Under the pieces are notes generated by a model. That model ran no database searches. It was given only the letters and a program-made list of their open reading frames with translations, and was not told the DNA's origin. A stretch of DNA of 64,000 nucleotides from Harmothoe impar (lineage: Eukaryota; Annelida; Polychaeta; Phyllodocida; Polynoidae): contig OX381705.1 in the NCBI GenBank assembly GCA_947462335.1, positions 5,074,703 to 5,138,702 on the forward strand. The letters run 5' to 3'. Position 1 is the stretch's first letter; each line of letters starts with the position of its first letter. This document shows, piece after piece, positions 43,921 through 53,944 of this stretch. The position numbers and the translations under genes were made by a program.

Positions 43921-44500
43921 GAAAATGATAGAAGTTTGAAAATGACAGCGTGGCTACCCGGTAGTGCTTTAACATAGGGAGTTTATGGGTGCCGACTGAC
44001 AGTGGCTCAATGCTGTGGGCGGGGATATTGGAGCGCCAAATTGGTTCATCATATAGAGTAATAAACTGCACTTACGGTTAGTTGAACTAAGTAAGTCCTG
44101 TCTCTGTTGTTCAATCATGCTGTAACGGCAATCTTGCACTCATACTAATTCAAATATACTTAGTAAATAACTGTTCAACATGGATATAGCCTAATCGTGT
44201 TGTTTACTTGAAGCCGTTAGAAACCGGAAGTGACAGTCGCGCTGGTACCCGGGTTCAAATAACAGCGGGCCCAGCGTCCCAACTCAACTTTTCCCGCCTC
44301 CTTTTTTTCATGTTTTGGAGTAGTCGTCTAGCATGAATACTTAACCAAATGAACTAAAATAATGCAACAAAACAGTATGAATAACGTAGAAATCTAATAA
44401 CGTGCTGGCCCACGCTAGTCGCTACCTAGAAGAAACACATGTATTGTATTTGACGGCTTTCTGTCTGCTATGGAAAAACGCTGTTATCCGGTCAGCTTTG
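43921..44500. other. Probable promoter region of the two-exon gene
   Basis: No coding sequence. Moderately GC-rich patches (GTGGGCGGGG near 44,017) precede the gene. A full CRE, TGACGTCA, stands at 44,501-44,508, about 45 bp before the ATG. Confidence 0.4.
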
Positions 44501-44508
44501 TGACGTCA
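44501..44508 (+). promoter_or_regulatory. CRE palindrome upstream of the two-exon gene
   Basis: TGACGTCA, the same octamer as in the Helitron leader promoter (20,412 and 27,221) and before the minus-strand gene at 49,058. Confidence 0.45.
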
Positions 44509-44550
44509 TGAAAGGCATGTCAAGTCAGGATCCTACATCCAAAAAGCAAC

Positions 44551-45549
44551 ATGTCGGCACCACTGCACAATTGCCAAGTTTTCCTCATGGGCAACCTTGC
44601 CGTGTATCGGCCCGTGGTGGAGCCGTGGCCCGGCTCGCCGGGAGGAATCTACCGAATACTTCACCGTTATCAAGAGATCACTACTGGGACGTAAGTATCA
44701 TATAACAACTAGACAATCAGTATTTTATGGGCGCCGTCCACAAATTTGCGCTATGGCTATCTTATAAAAAGTCGGCCATTTTTAAATACCGGCACCCACC
44801 CAGTAATCCCTGCTATATTTCTAACAGTGTTAGAAAGGTGCCTGCAGAGGGGTAAAAAATAACCCTTACGTACGTTTCCAGTTTTTGAGGAACGCTTGAA
44901 TTGTGGTATTCACCTTTTTTCTTTGGAAATGTGCATGTGTCACTATGCTTCAATGGGTCCTTCCATTATAAGGCCCCCAGACGGGGGGGGGGGGGGGGGT
45001 GGCTGTGTCAATTGTTGAATTCAAGAAATGCCAATGTCCCTTGTCGATTATAAGAAATAGGTCTTGTCCCTTGTCACTAGACCCATGTCGATTTGTCGAT
45101 TTTACCTGTCTGGAGCCCTATTATATACCTTTAAGGGAGTGATCATTTTTTAACAACAAGGGGGGGGGCGGTGTTCTTCCGCGGGATTCCCCCCCCCCCC
45201 CCCCGGTAAAGGGGTTCAAATCGCCCCCCACCTAAAGGGGTGTAAAAAAACGGAAAGCCAACCCCATTTAGGGGGGGGGGTGCTGTTTGGAAAAAGAAAA
45301 ATACGTCTCTTTATTCTTTTTCTTTTATTCAATTGTAATGCATGTACTAAATCACCTATTTTTCTCTCCACTTTCCACAGAGTTTTCTACTCGTACGAGG
45401 TCTTAATCACCCCCACGTGTCCCTGGGCCCCGCCTGGATGGCACCTGCCATCTACCCCTCCTAACGCACAGGCCTTTGGCCCCATGGGCCCTTTTGGGTT
45501 GCCAGCTTTTGTGTGGGGGCCAACCCCCCAACTACAAAATGGAAATTGA
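44551..45549 (+). CDS. Two-exon proline-rich protein, 102 aa, function unknown
   Basis: Exon 1 is 44,551-44,690, ending GGGAC before donor GTAAGT. Exon 2 is 45,381-45,549 after acceptor CTTTCCACAG. The splice keeps the frame (phase 2) and joins two compositionally matching halves: a hydrophobic N-terminus (NCQVFLMGNLAVYRPVVEPW) and a Pro/Gly/Trp-rich C-terminus (PWAPPGWHLP, GPFGLPAFVWGP). Only this frame of exon 2 is open. Just one base after the stop is a further good donor (GAG/GTAGGT, 45,551), and a splice acceptor at 46,397 leads into an open CCACCAGCACTGG stretch coding PPALATAYQ before TAG. The gene may once have been longer, or may have a spliced 3' UTR. No homologue recognised. An ATG at 44,508 is an alternative upstream start in another frame. 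Confidence 0.5.
44691..45380 (+). other. Intron of the two-exon gene, with poly-G tracts
   Basis: Holds several G or C runs (44,982-44,999; 45,161-45,169; 45,190-45,204; 45,271-45,280) and G-run-bounded phrases such as AAGGGAGTGATCATTTTTTA, which recur at 45,609 (AAGGGAGTGTTCATTTATTA). Not coding. Confidence 0.5.
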
Positions 45550-45604
45550 GGTAGGTTTTTTTGAATAGAATAATTCATTATGAACTCCACACTACTGCTT
45601 TATC

Positions 45605-45915
45605 CTGTAAGGGAGTGTTCATTTATTATTTACAGGGGGGGGGGTGGTGGGTATGTGGGGGGGGGGGGGGCGTAAACATTTCCCACCCCTTCTCAGGGGG
45701 GTGGGTAAACAATTCTTAATCCTCTTAAAGGGGGGGGGGGGCGTAAAAATTTAATTCCCTTTTTACCCAAGAAGCCTGCCCGTTACTATAGTTCAAATGG
45801 GGGGGGGGGGGGGGTTCGGCTAGGGAGGCGCGAAACATTACACGTGCTCTAGAAGGGGGGGGGCGTAATTATTTTTTCCCCCTTCCGCATGAAATCTCAC
45901 CACCCTCCCCCCCTG
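45605..45915. repeat. Poly-G-framed repeat family member
   Basis: Alternates long G runs with GCGTAAACATTTCCCACCCC- and GCGTAAAAATTTAATTCCC-like phrases and ends in a TAGTTCAAATGGGG step. A related block lies at 51,361-51,500 (GGGTTAAAATTGAATCCCC... TATGGTTCAACCC), and the same style of junction occurs in the satellite units (GGTGTAAAAAATTTCAAAA). Confidence 0.55.
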
Positions 45916-45934
45916 TAACTGTAATGTGGAATTC

Positions 45935-46370
45935 AATGCTGGACAGAAATACCAAATTTCTCTCCCCCCCACTCCCTGAGTTAGAAAATTAAGCAAATGA
46001 GCTAGGAATATTTTTAAACATTAATTGAGGGTCTATATTTACGTCTGTGTAAGTGGCAGTTTTTAGAATTTGGGCTAACTCCCTCAAAAAGTAAGATTAC
46101 TTTTGGTCAAATTGCAGTCTAAGGCAGTACTTAGGAGTTCAATTCTGCACAGAGATACCACATTTCTCTACCCATATCCCCTGAGTCAAAAAATTAACCA
46201 AATGAGCTAGGAATACTTTTAAACCTAAATTTAGGGTCTATATTTACATGTGTGTAAGTGGCAGTTTTTAGAATTTGGGCTAACCTCCTAAGAAAAAAAG
46301 ATTACTTTTGATCACATTGGACGCTCAGGCAAATACCAAATTTCTCTCCCCCCAGGCCCGAGTCAAAAAT
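45935..46370 (+). repeat. Diverged relatives of the 210-bp minisatellite
   Basis: Two and a half degenerate units with CTGAGTCAAAAAATTAACC, GGGTCTATATTTAC, GTGTAAGTGGCAG and TTTTGATCACATTGG. The 22,062 array has, in the same order, TGAAGTAAAAAATTGACCC, AGGTCTATATTAGATTG, GTACAAGTGTCAT and TTTTGGTCACATTGG. The shared order shows common descent. Confidence 0.7.
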
Positions 46371-46399
46371 CAAGCAATTCTGTCTCATCTTTTTCAGCC

Positions 46400-46925
46400 A
46401 CCAGCACTGGCCACAGCTTATCAAGCCCCTAAGAGCTAGACCTTTTTTTCTGCTCTTCTCCAAACCAGCCTATTTATCTCCGACTATCCTGCAAGCCTCA
46501 GCAGAAAGGCCCCCCAAGAATAATGATGCGCTCGCCATACGATAACCGGAAGTCTACACTCGTCGTCGGGTCCCAGGATGGGGCCTGTGTATTCTGTCTG
46601 CGTGTTCCTGCTGCGTGCGCACCCTCCCCGTCCACCACCGCGCAGGAGGGGCGTTTCCTGTAGCTTTTTGGCTGACCTTTTAAGACTTAGGGTGGGCCGG
46701 CGCAGCCCTGTCACCCGCCATCATGGTAGATCGGACTGCTCTGGAGTATTGAAATGTCTCCTAAAGATCACATGAAAGCTGATGATTATGATAACTCATA
46801 ATGGCGTTGAGTGTTTTTGCTCCATGCACATTCCATAATTATTATATGAGGACGATAGAACATAAAATGTGGTCATAATGTCGTAGTGCTTTAGTAGAAA
46901 TTGGGTCATGATAGCCTTTGTACGA
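46400..46925. other. Mostly non-coding stretch
   Basis: Contains the acceptor and short open segment (to the TAG near 46,439) noted for the two-exon gene, then GC-rich sequence near 46,560-46,740. No other supported feature. Confidence 0.4.
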
Positions 46926-46926
46926 T

Positions 46927-47031
46927 AAATAGACATAGTACAGTTTTGCTCTATGGGGTCCTTAACCCTTGAAGGACAGCATGTCTCTAAAAGGTAATAT
47001 TTGTCTCTATGATGCACCCACCCCCTGTAAC
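46927..47031 (+). repeat. 105-bp direct repeat, left copy
   Basis: Starts AAATAGACATAGTACAG and ends CACCCCCTGTAAC. An essentially identical copy lies 507 bp downstream. Confidence 0.9.
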
Positions 47032-47433
47032 ACCGTATTAATCAGATACGGTATATCGTATAAAAGTACAATTAAACACTAAGTAGCGATTACAAACTTT
47101 GATACCATTGAGTAACAATTACAAACTGTGTCACTATTGATTAAGCCTGTGATTAGTTTGTGCTTTATGTTTAGCTGTTTTCTTAAAAATGTATATAGTG
47201 CTATCATGTAAGACTATATTACTGAGATACCGTATATCATATAAAATATCACTAATTAAAACCTATGTAAGCATTTTCCCTGACGTATACAACGCTGTTA
47301 ATTACTGAGACACCGTATATCATATACAAGAACACTAATTAAGGTCAATGTAAGCATTTTCCCTGACGTTTACAATGCCGCTGCTGATAACTAACGTGAC
47401 AAGTAACACTTATAACTATAACGCCCTTTGTCC
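47032..47433. repeat. Interior between 105-bp direct repeats, degenerate ACCGTATAT repeats
   Basis: Three loosely related phrases carry GATACGGTATATCGTATA, GATACCGTATATCATATA and GACACCGTATATCATATA, each followed by CACTAATTAA-like sequence and a GTAAGCATTTTCCCTGACGT phrase in the last two. Not coding. Confidence 0.6.
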
Positions 47434-47538
47434 AAATAGACATAGTACAGTTTTGCTCTATGGGGTCCTTAACCCTTGAAGGACAGCATGTCTCTAAAAG
47501 GTAATATTTGTCTCTATGATGCACCCACCCCCTGTAAC
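47434..47538 (+). repeat. 105-bp direct repeat, right copy
   Basis: Same 105 bp as 46,927-47,031. The pair could be short terminal direct repeats of a small element or a simple segmental duplication. Confidence 0.9.
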
Positions 47539-48440
47539 TAATACATGAGTACTTGCTAAGAAAGCCTTGACCTTGGGTTAACGTCTATGTATTAGGGCGT
47601 AATATTGACCGATATCTTAAACAACATATGCCGAAATGATGTGGTAATTGCAGGCTACATATGAGAGAACCTGGGCATAGTATAGATTCAACTTGAGTGG
47701 ACCATATATCTTGAAACGGACACTTGATTGAATTTGTGCTTATTCAAACATTCTTTTCTATATTCTTGTGAATAATGATAAGTTTAAGTCTCGTTCTTTC
47801 CAACCAATCACCACTACACGTCTGATAACACAGGAGGGATTAGAAATACCAGTGTCCAACTCATTGTGAGTCTACCCTACCTGGGCCACCTAGGCCATGC
47901 ATGCAGGATAAAGTAAACCCTTGATATGATGTGGTAACTCTAGACTACATTAGAGAAGTTATACGCCATACCTAAGCCATGTAGACCATGCTTATATAAG
48001 GAACTCATAAAACCCTAAAGATGTAAGATTCAATAAGTTTATGTGTATACATTGTTACATATTTAAACCTGTCTGGCTAACAGAGGTCTATTACAAATAC
48101 ATGTTCATAACACTTGAGGCTTGAATAATGATCACTGGCTCCTTCACCTAAATGTCATATTATCATAATATCTTTACCTTATTGATGATATTTCATCTCC
48201 ACGAGGGAGAGCTATATGATAGACAAGCTATTGAGACAGTCCCAATAATTAGAAATGTCAACTATAACCTATTACATGTTACTCAATATTTATGTATCTA
48301 TTTTTTATTGCTAATACTAATTAAAATATAAACAATCACTGTATTATGGTACTTGGATATGTTTTACTTTCAACAAATAAAGGCTATGTTCTTATGATAA
48401 TCTAAACTTTTAATTTGTCCTTGTGTCCTGGTGTGTGTTC
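47539..48440. other. AT-rich stretch, nothing recognised
   Basis: No supported ORF, splice-bounded exon or mobile-element end on either strand. Confidence 0.5.
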
Positions 48441-48565
48441 TGGCCAGTACTATAGTCTATATACAAAGTGGGTGTAGTGTGCTCTGTATAGTATAGGGGG
48501 CGCCACATCAACAATACATATCAGCCAGTAGCATTGCCTATGTAAAATCTCAAGATATAATTTTG
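48441..48565 (+). repeat. GGCGCC-type repeat, single unit
   Basis: Shares CTGGCCAGT...ATAGTCTATAT and AGTATAGGGGGCGCCAC with 23,130-23,290 in the duplicated block, so homology extends ~40 bp beyond the repeat core on the left side. Confidence 0.85.
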
Positions 48566-48809
48566 TTATGGGTTAACCCTTTTGTGGAGGGTGGTGGGTC
48601 TGGACTGGGGGACAATATGGGTGGAGGAGGGTGGTGTAGCAAGACGAGAGGGTTTTTTTCAGTGTGGAGACTATGAGGGGTTTTCTCATGTGGATTTTTA
48701 AATACATAAAATAAAAAATTGCATATGTTAGATTGAGATAACTTAAACTTTTGTGAAAAATGGTTGGCCCTGAAAAGGGCCTTTAGTAGAGTGGGTGAGG
48801 TGGGAGAGC

Positions 48810-49058
48810 TCACGTCGAGTACTCCTCAAGCATCTGTATCACTTCAGCGGGTATCTCTTGCTCCATACAGACGTCGAGCTTGGTCCTCTCGACGGCCTCT
48901 CTGATGAGTTGATCCGTCAGCTCACGGATCAGCTCATCCACCACCTCCTCCTGCACCTTTGCCACCTCCTGCTCTCGCTGGTGATCTGCTGAAAACAGCT
49001 TCTCAACCATCTCATCTATGACTGCTCGCGGAACGGCAACGTATCCTATCCCCGCCAT
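48810..49058 (-). CDS. 82-aa helical acidic protein, function unknown
   Basis: ATG at 49,058 (minus strand), MAGIGYVAVPRAVIDEMV onward. The frame is open 15 codons further upstream but lacks another ATG there. Residues ~12-65 form a strongly amphipathic, Glu-rich helix (VDELIRELTDQLIREAV), likely a dimerising coiled coil, and the protein ends LEEYST. Two full CRE octamers lie just upstream (49,095-49,102 and 49,129-49,136), supporting a promoter. No family recognised. Codon use is even and the frame is GC-rich against an AT-rich surround, which favours real coding sequence. Confidence 0.5.
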   Translation of the reverse strand: MAGIGYVAVPRAVIDEMVEKLFSADHQREQEVAKVQEEVVDELIRELTDQLIREAVERTKLDVCMEQEIPAEVIQMLEEYST

Positions 49059-49094
49059 TTTTACAAGTTGTCTGACTCCCCAGTTGAGATCAGC

Positions 49095-49136
49095 TGACGT
49101 CACACAATTTTAAATTTCAATGACGTTGTGACGTCA
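49095..49136 (-). promoter_or_regulatory. Twin CRE octamers before the 82-aa gene
   Basis: TGACGTCA at 49,095-49,102 and again at 49,129-49,136, centres 34 bp apart, ~40-80 bp upstream of the ATG on the minus strand. Confidence 0.5.
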
Positions 49137-49402
49137 TCAGTGTAGGTTATTATCCGGGTTAGTATTAGTATAAGAGAACATTATTTTTCTTACATCTAGG
49201 TCTATCTGAGGGTTCGTAACTAGACCACACTGGACCTCATCCTACCAAAACCCTGCTTTACACACCTTTTATGTGGGTTCTGTCACATAGTCGCGTAGTG
49301 TGCCCTGTATAGTATAGGGGGCGCCACGTCAAGAATACATATCAGGCAGTAGCATTGGCTATGTAAAATCTCAAGATATAATTTTACAGGCTATTTCAGT
49401 CA
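49124..49402 (+). repeat. 279-bp direct repeat flanking minisatellite, left copy
   Basis: Starts CGTTGTGACGTCATCAG, includes a GGCGCC-type unit, and ends CTATTTCAGTCA. The right copy is 759 bp downstream. Confidence 0.92.
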
Positions 49403-49795
49403 GCCACCACCAACCACCCACCACCCACCACCCACCGACCACCCACCACCCACCACCACCCACCACCCACCACCACCCACCACCCACCACCACCCACCAC
49501 CCACCCAGCACCAACCAGCACCACCCACCACCCACCCAGCACCACCCACCCACCACCCACCACCCCACCACCACCCACCCACCACCCACCACCACCCACC
49601 ACCCAGCACCACCCACCACCCAGTACCACCCACCACCACCCACCACCCACCACCACCCACCACCACCCACCACCACCCACCACCCACCACCCAGCACCAC
49701 CCACCACCCAGTACCACCCACCACCCAGCAACACCCGCCCAGCACCACCCACCACCCACCCAGCATCACCCACCCAGCACCCCCCACCACCCCCC
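49403..49795. repeat. CACC/CCACC minisatellite (~390 bp)
   Basis: Imperfect arrays of CACCACCCACC with AGCACC and AGTACC variants. The minus strand has long open frames of Gly/Trp/Val that are artefacts of the repeat. C-rich on plus and G-rich on minus, so capable of G-quadruplex/i-motif structure. Confidence 0.97.
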
Positions 49796-49882
49796 ATAGC
49801 CTACATAGTGCAAGACCCGTTTGGAGAGTGCTCATTTTTTCAGAAAAAAGGGGGGGGGGGGTGGTGAAATTCTACACAGAGT

Positions 49883-50161
49883 CGTTGTGACGTCATCAGT
49901 GTAGGTTATTATCCGGGTTAGTATTAGTATAAGAGAACATTATTTTTCTTACATCTAGTTCTATCTGAGGGTTCGTAACTAGACCAAACTGGACCTCATC
50001 CGACCAAAACCCTGCTTTACACACCTTTTATGTGGGTTCTGTCACATAGTCGCGTAGTGTGCCCTGTATAGTATAGGGGGCGCCACGTCAAGAATACATA
50101 TCAGGCAGTAGCATTGCCTATGTAAAATCTCAAGATATAATTTTACAGGCTATTTCAGTCA
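49883..50161 (+). repeat. 279-bp direct repeat flanking minisatellite, right copy
   Basis: Same sequence as 49,124-49,402. It continues into a second GGCGCC-type unit up to ~50,280, which the left copy lacks because the minisatellite begins exactly there. Confidence 0.92.
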
Positions 50162-50284
50162 CACACAGGGCGTAGTTGTATGGTACAGGGGGCGCCACCC
50201 CAACAACACCTATCAGCCAGTACTATTGCCTATTTAAAAACTCATAATATAATTTCATAGGCTGTGTGAGTTACACACGGCACT

Positions 50285-50770
50285 TATTTGTTTTGTCTCC
50301 GCTCAAGTACCCAGGCTGTTTTCTTTTATTGAAATTTGTGGCTGAAATCTGACCAGCAGAATTCAGCTTGCAAAAATTGTCTCCGCATCAAGTCGACTTG
50401 GCTCACCATCGGTGGGCCAATATCGCCAAGACTGCGAGGAACAGGCGCAGAATAAGCATGCTCCACCTACACAACATGCAATGTGAGGTGGAGCCCAACA
50501 CACAACATGCAATGTGAGTTGGAGCTTGCCGAGTGTTGGTGGTGTCCGGTCCTATATGTTCTGGCAACATCCAGACATGGGGTGTTTTACATCAGGCACG
50601 CCCTAAAGCTAGGATTTACAGTGTATTTTTAGTTCCTGTTTCAACAACAGTCCAACAGAATAAAAGAGCAGTACATGGTGTCCTTTTTGATGAAACACAT
50701 CAGGTCTTGTGAACTTTATTTCCGCAAATACCAGATGTTTTCTGACGTAGAAGCAACTTGCCAGTCATAT
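50285..50770. other. Non-coding stretch
   Basis: A short direct repeat of ACACAACATGCAATGTGAG (near 50,471 and 50,501) lies here. No gene recognised. Confidence 0.45.
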
Positions 50771-50778
50771 TTCCCGCG

Positions 50779-51355
50779 TGGAGCTCAAAATATACCTGTC
50801 GCCACCATGTGGCAAAAATTGGTATCGACCCCAGTTTTCACACCAGGTGGCACTTCTGGTGCGTTTTGGTTTACTTTGTATTTGCGTCTGCACGTCTTCT
50901 GCTAAAACAGCATCACAATACCTAACAATTCACATGTTGGCCGTACATTTAGTATCAAAATACATCATTTTCTCTACTGCACTGCTATGATAGACAAGAA
51001 CAGTTGGTTAGTGTCAGAGTTAACTGAAAATCAGTCATTCAGTTGACGCACTGCTTTTTACACCTCTCCTGTGGGTTTTTGTTATCAATAAGAAAGGCAA
51101 GCAGTGTCAGTATAGGTACTTACTTGGTGGGCCTCACCGCCCACCGTCCTTCATCACATTTTTGGTGATTTCTTGTGGACTTACCAGGATGGCTTTGTCA
51201 AGCCATCCACCTATTGCGGCTTCCCCATCAAGATAGTTTATGTCTTGCGGGACAGAGAGCTAATTTTTTTTAAGGCCTAGACTGTTGAGTTTAGGCCGAC
51301 CAGAAAAATAAAAATAACTCTCCTATTACAATCCTTACTCAAGTCAATAAATTTG
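50779..51355 (+). repeat. ~0.6 kb segment duplicated 721 bp downstream, copy 1
   Basis: Starts GAGCTCAAAATATACCTG and ends near CAATAAATTTGTT. Copy 2 is 51,500-52,105. Several percent divergence plus small indels. Short open frames over it are not conserved between copies in a way that suggests coding. Confidence 0.9.
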
Positions 51356-51360
51356 TTTAT

Positions 51361-51499
51361 TCATTAGTTACAGGGGAGTGTGTGTTGGGGGGGGGGGGGG
51401 GCAAAGATCATTCACCCTTCCCTGGGGGGGGGGGGGGGGTTAAAATTGAATCCCCTTTCTAGCAAAAAGGTCTGCGCGTCAGTATGGTTCAACCCGGGA
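51361..51499. repeat. Poly-G-framed insert between segment copies
   Basis: GGGGAGTGTGTGTT followed by two G runs around AAAGATCATTCACCC, then GGGTTAAAATTGAATCCCC. Related to the family at 45,605-45,915. Confidence 0.6.
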
Positions 51500-52105
51500 C
51501 ACAAGAGCTCAAAATATACAAGTCTCGCCACCATGTGTCAAATATTGGTATCAACACCAGTTTCCACACCAGGTGGCACTTCTGGTGTGTTTTGTTTACT
51601 TTGTGTTTGCGTTTACACGTCTTCTGCTAAAACAGCATCACAATACCTAACAATTCACATGTTGGCCCTACATTTAGTATCAAAATCCACCATTTTCTCT
51701 ACTGCACTGCTACGATAGACAAGAACAGTTGGTTAGTGTCAGAGTTAACTGAAAATCAGTCATTTAGTTGACGCACTGCTTTTTACACCTCTCCTGTGGG
51801 TTTTTGTTATCAATAAGAAAGGCAAGCAGTGTCAGTTTGGTTACTTACCTGGTGCCTCACCGCCCACATACATAGCCGTCCTCGACTTTATAGTCTCTTG
51901 CATACCATGCATTGACTTACTACTTACCAGGATGGCTTTGTAAAGCCATCCAATTTCAATAGTTGCTTCCCCTTCAAGGTAATTGATACCTGAGAGGGCA
52001 GACAGCTAATTTTTTTTAAGGCCTAGACTATTGAGTTTAGGCCGACCAGAAAAATTAAAATCACTCTCCGATAACAATCCTTACTCAAGTCAATAAATTT
52101 GTTAT
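51500..52105 (+). repeat. ~0.6 kb segment, copy 2
   Basis: Homologous to 50,779-51,355, with the same order of landmarks (ACACCAGGTGGCACTTCTGG, CAGTTGGTTAGTGTCAGAG, AGGCCTAGACT). Confidence 0.9.
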
Positions 52106-52288
52106 GTTTTCAAGTCAACAAAACCCCTGTTCTTAATTATAGATCTTCAAGAAATAAATGCCCGCACCAATATCAAATCCAGGTATCATTAGGCAGTGTG
52201 TTTGGGGGCTGCTCAAATATCAGACCTGCAACAAAAAAATGTTTCCAACCACAACCCTGCATAAATATTAAATCCAGTATCTTCTCAA

Positions 52289-52337
52289 ACAAGTGAGGGC
52301 TAGCAAACAGATGTAATCTGTTTGCGCCCTCACTTGT
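52289..52337. other. 49-nt near-perfect hairpin
   Basis: ACAAGTGAGGGC (52,289-52,300), TA bulge, GCAAACAGAT, 3-nt loop GTA, ATCTGTTTGC, GCCCTCACTTGT. All 22 pairs are Watson-Crick. An (AT)n run follows. Confidence 0.85.
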
Positions 52338-52399
52338 ATTCATATATATATATATTAGTTTTTTTCTCACTTCATCGGATTTTCTGCAAGATGATATCT

Positions 52400-53045
52400 G
52401 GCCATTATTACAAATGTGGCAACTGCCTATTGGTGACAAATAATTGAGAAACATAATAGAAAGTTTGCAAATATGAGCAAGTATGGTATGTAGAGTAGGT
52501 CTACTCAGTACCTGAGATTTAGTTTGATATGTATGTAAACTAAGGCTCACATACAAACCTACACCTGCGCAGCTATTACTGATACAAGCCACTGCACAAA
52601 GCACACTATGGTTTGCTGATGGTCTGACTGAATAGATCGACTGAGTAAATAAGAAGAGGTCCAAACGTAAATCCCTCTAGCAATCCGTTCAAACTTAGTT
52701 TGTCATTGTAGACTTGGTCCGCCTGTCTACACACTGTGTGCAGGCAAGGAGACACTTCATTGATCCCCATTAATCCCCGCTACAAGCTATTGGGATATCT
52801 AGCCTGCATATGGATATGCAATCCTCTATGTACTAGGAAGACACATACAAATATAGGCAAGTAGACAGCACTTTGGTGGCCATTGAACAGAAAACTGGCC
52901 TCACACAGTTATATTCATATTACTCATATGCTAGTTTCTTTTTCTTTTTCTATTGTTTTGACAATCTTGACCTTTTCTAGGTGAGGAACTAATGAAATCA
53001 ATCTTAACCACATAATTGCATGCTGGAGCATTGAACTAATCAAGT
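52400..53045. repeat. Diverged dispersed repeat, copy A
   Basis: Matches 57,915-58,870 in two blocks whose order is reversed between copies. Here the block with GTGACAAATAATTGAG, GAGACACTTCATTGATCC and TGGCCATTG...ACTGGCCTCACA precedes the block with TTTTTCTATTGTTTTGACAA and CCTTTTCTAGGTGAGGAAC. The long minus-strand frame (to 52,664) runs over repeat sequence and is not called as a gene. Confidence 0.75.
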
Positions 53046-53944
53046 TCCAAGTCACCATTTATAAAATATAATCTACATCCCCCTATCCTTGACTCCCATA
53101 TATTGGCTATATAGAAGGGAACTAAAGCTGGCTCACTACGCTTAACAACTGCTTATTTGTGTGACATGCAGGAGGAAATATGATGGGATATGGAGTGGGT
53201 TTGAACAAAAAAATATGCTATTAAAACATATTCAAATTTCTGGGTCACAGAATGTTGATTTCAATTAACCAATGTCTTTCCCTGTTTTCTAAGGCCCTTC
53301 CGACCATCATTACTACCACCACCTACCGCCTATTCATATTTATTCTAAGCACCTTTCACAGGGATTAATCTAGAGAGGCCCATCCTTTTACCATGAGAAA
53401 CATGCCCTATGGTGAGGCCCTGTTTGTAATGCAGGGAATACTAATATGGACATGCATAAAGGCCCCTACAGTCTGCCCCAACGTGTATCAGGCACATTGC
53501 ACTCATGTGTGAAACCTCCCCACCCACACCTCTACTGTGGAGGGCATTATAGTCACTATCTGTAGTGCCTCAGGACATTGCAGGCATAGCCCCAGGTGCT
53601 GTAACAGACACATAGATAGCTGGTGCTAAATGTCTAAAGCCTTTAAACCTTTGAGGCATCTTATCTTACAGCCAAATTGAAAGGATGAATAAAAAGAGAA
53701 AGGCGAGATTGAACTAGGTCTTAGACATGAGACATAGTTGTGAAAATAGCTCTTATAATCTCTAAGAGAACAGCATTTCTAGGAGATGTATGTGAATGTT
53801 GTGTCTTAAGTTTGCCTCAGGGGACCACCCTAACTGTTAAATGTATTCTGCTCCATATTTTCAAATGAAGCTCTGATGATCCCATGAGGAACAACATTGC
53901 TTGAAAGTATTATTTCAAATGTGTCAGACGCTCACCTTAGAGGA
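53046..53944. other. Non-coding stretch, nothing recognised
   Basis: No supported feature on either strand. Confidence 0.5.

Noticed and set aside
49371..49835. Three long minus-strand frames rich in Gly, Trp and Val
   Set aside because: They are translations of the CACC minisatellite in all three frames. No gene signals.
52173..52664. 163-codon minus-strand frame
   Set aside because: Lies on a dispersed non-coding repeat whose relative at 58.3 kb does not preserve the frame. No domain or splice support.
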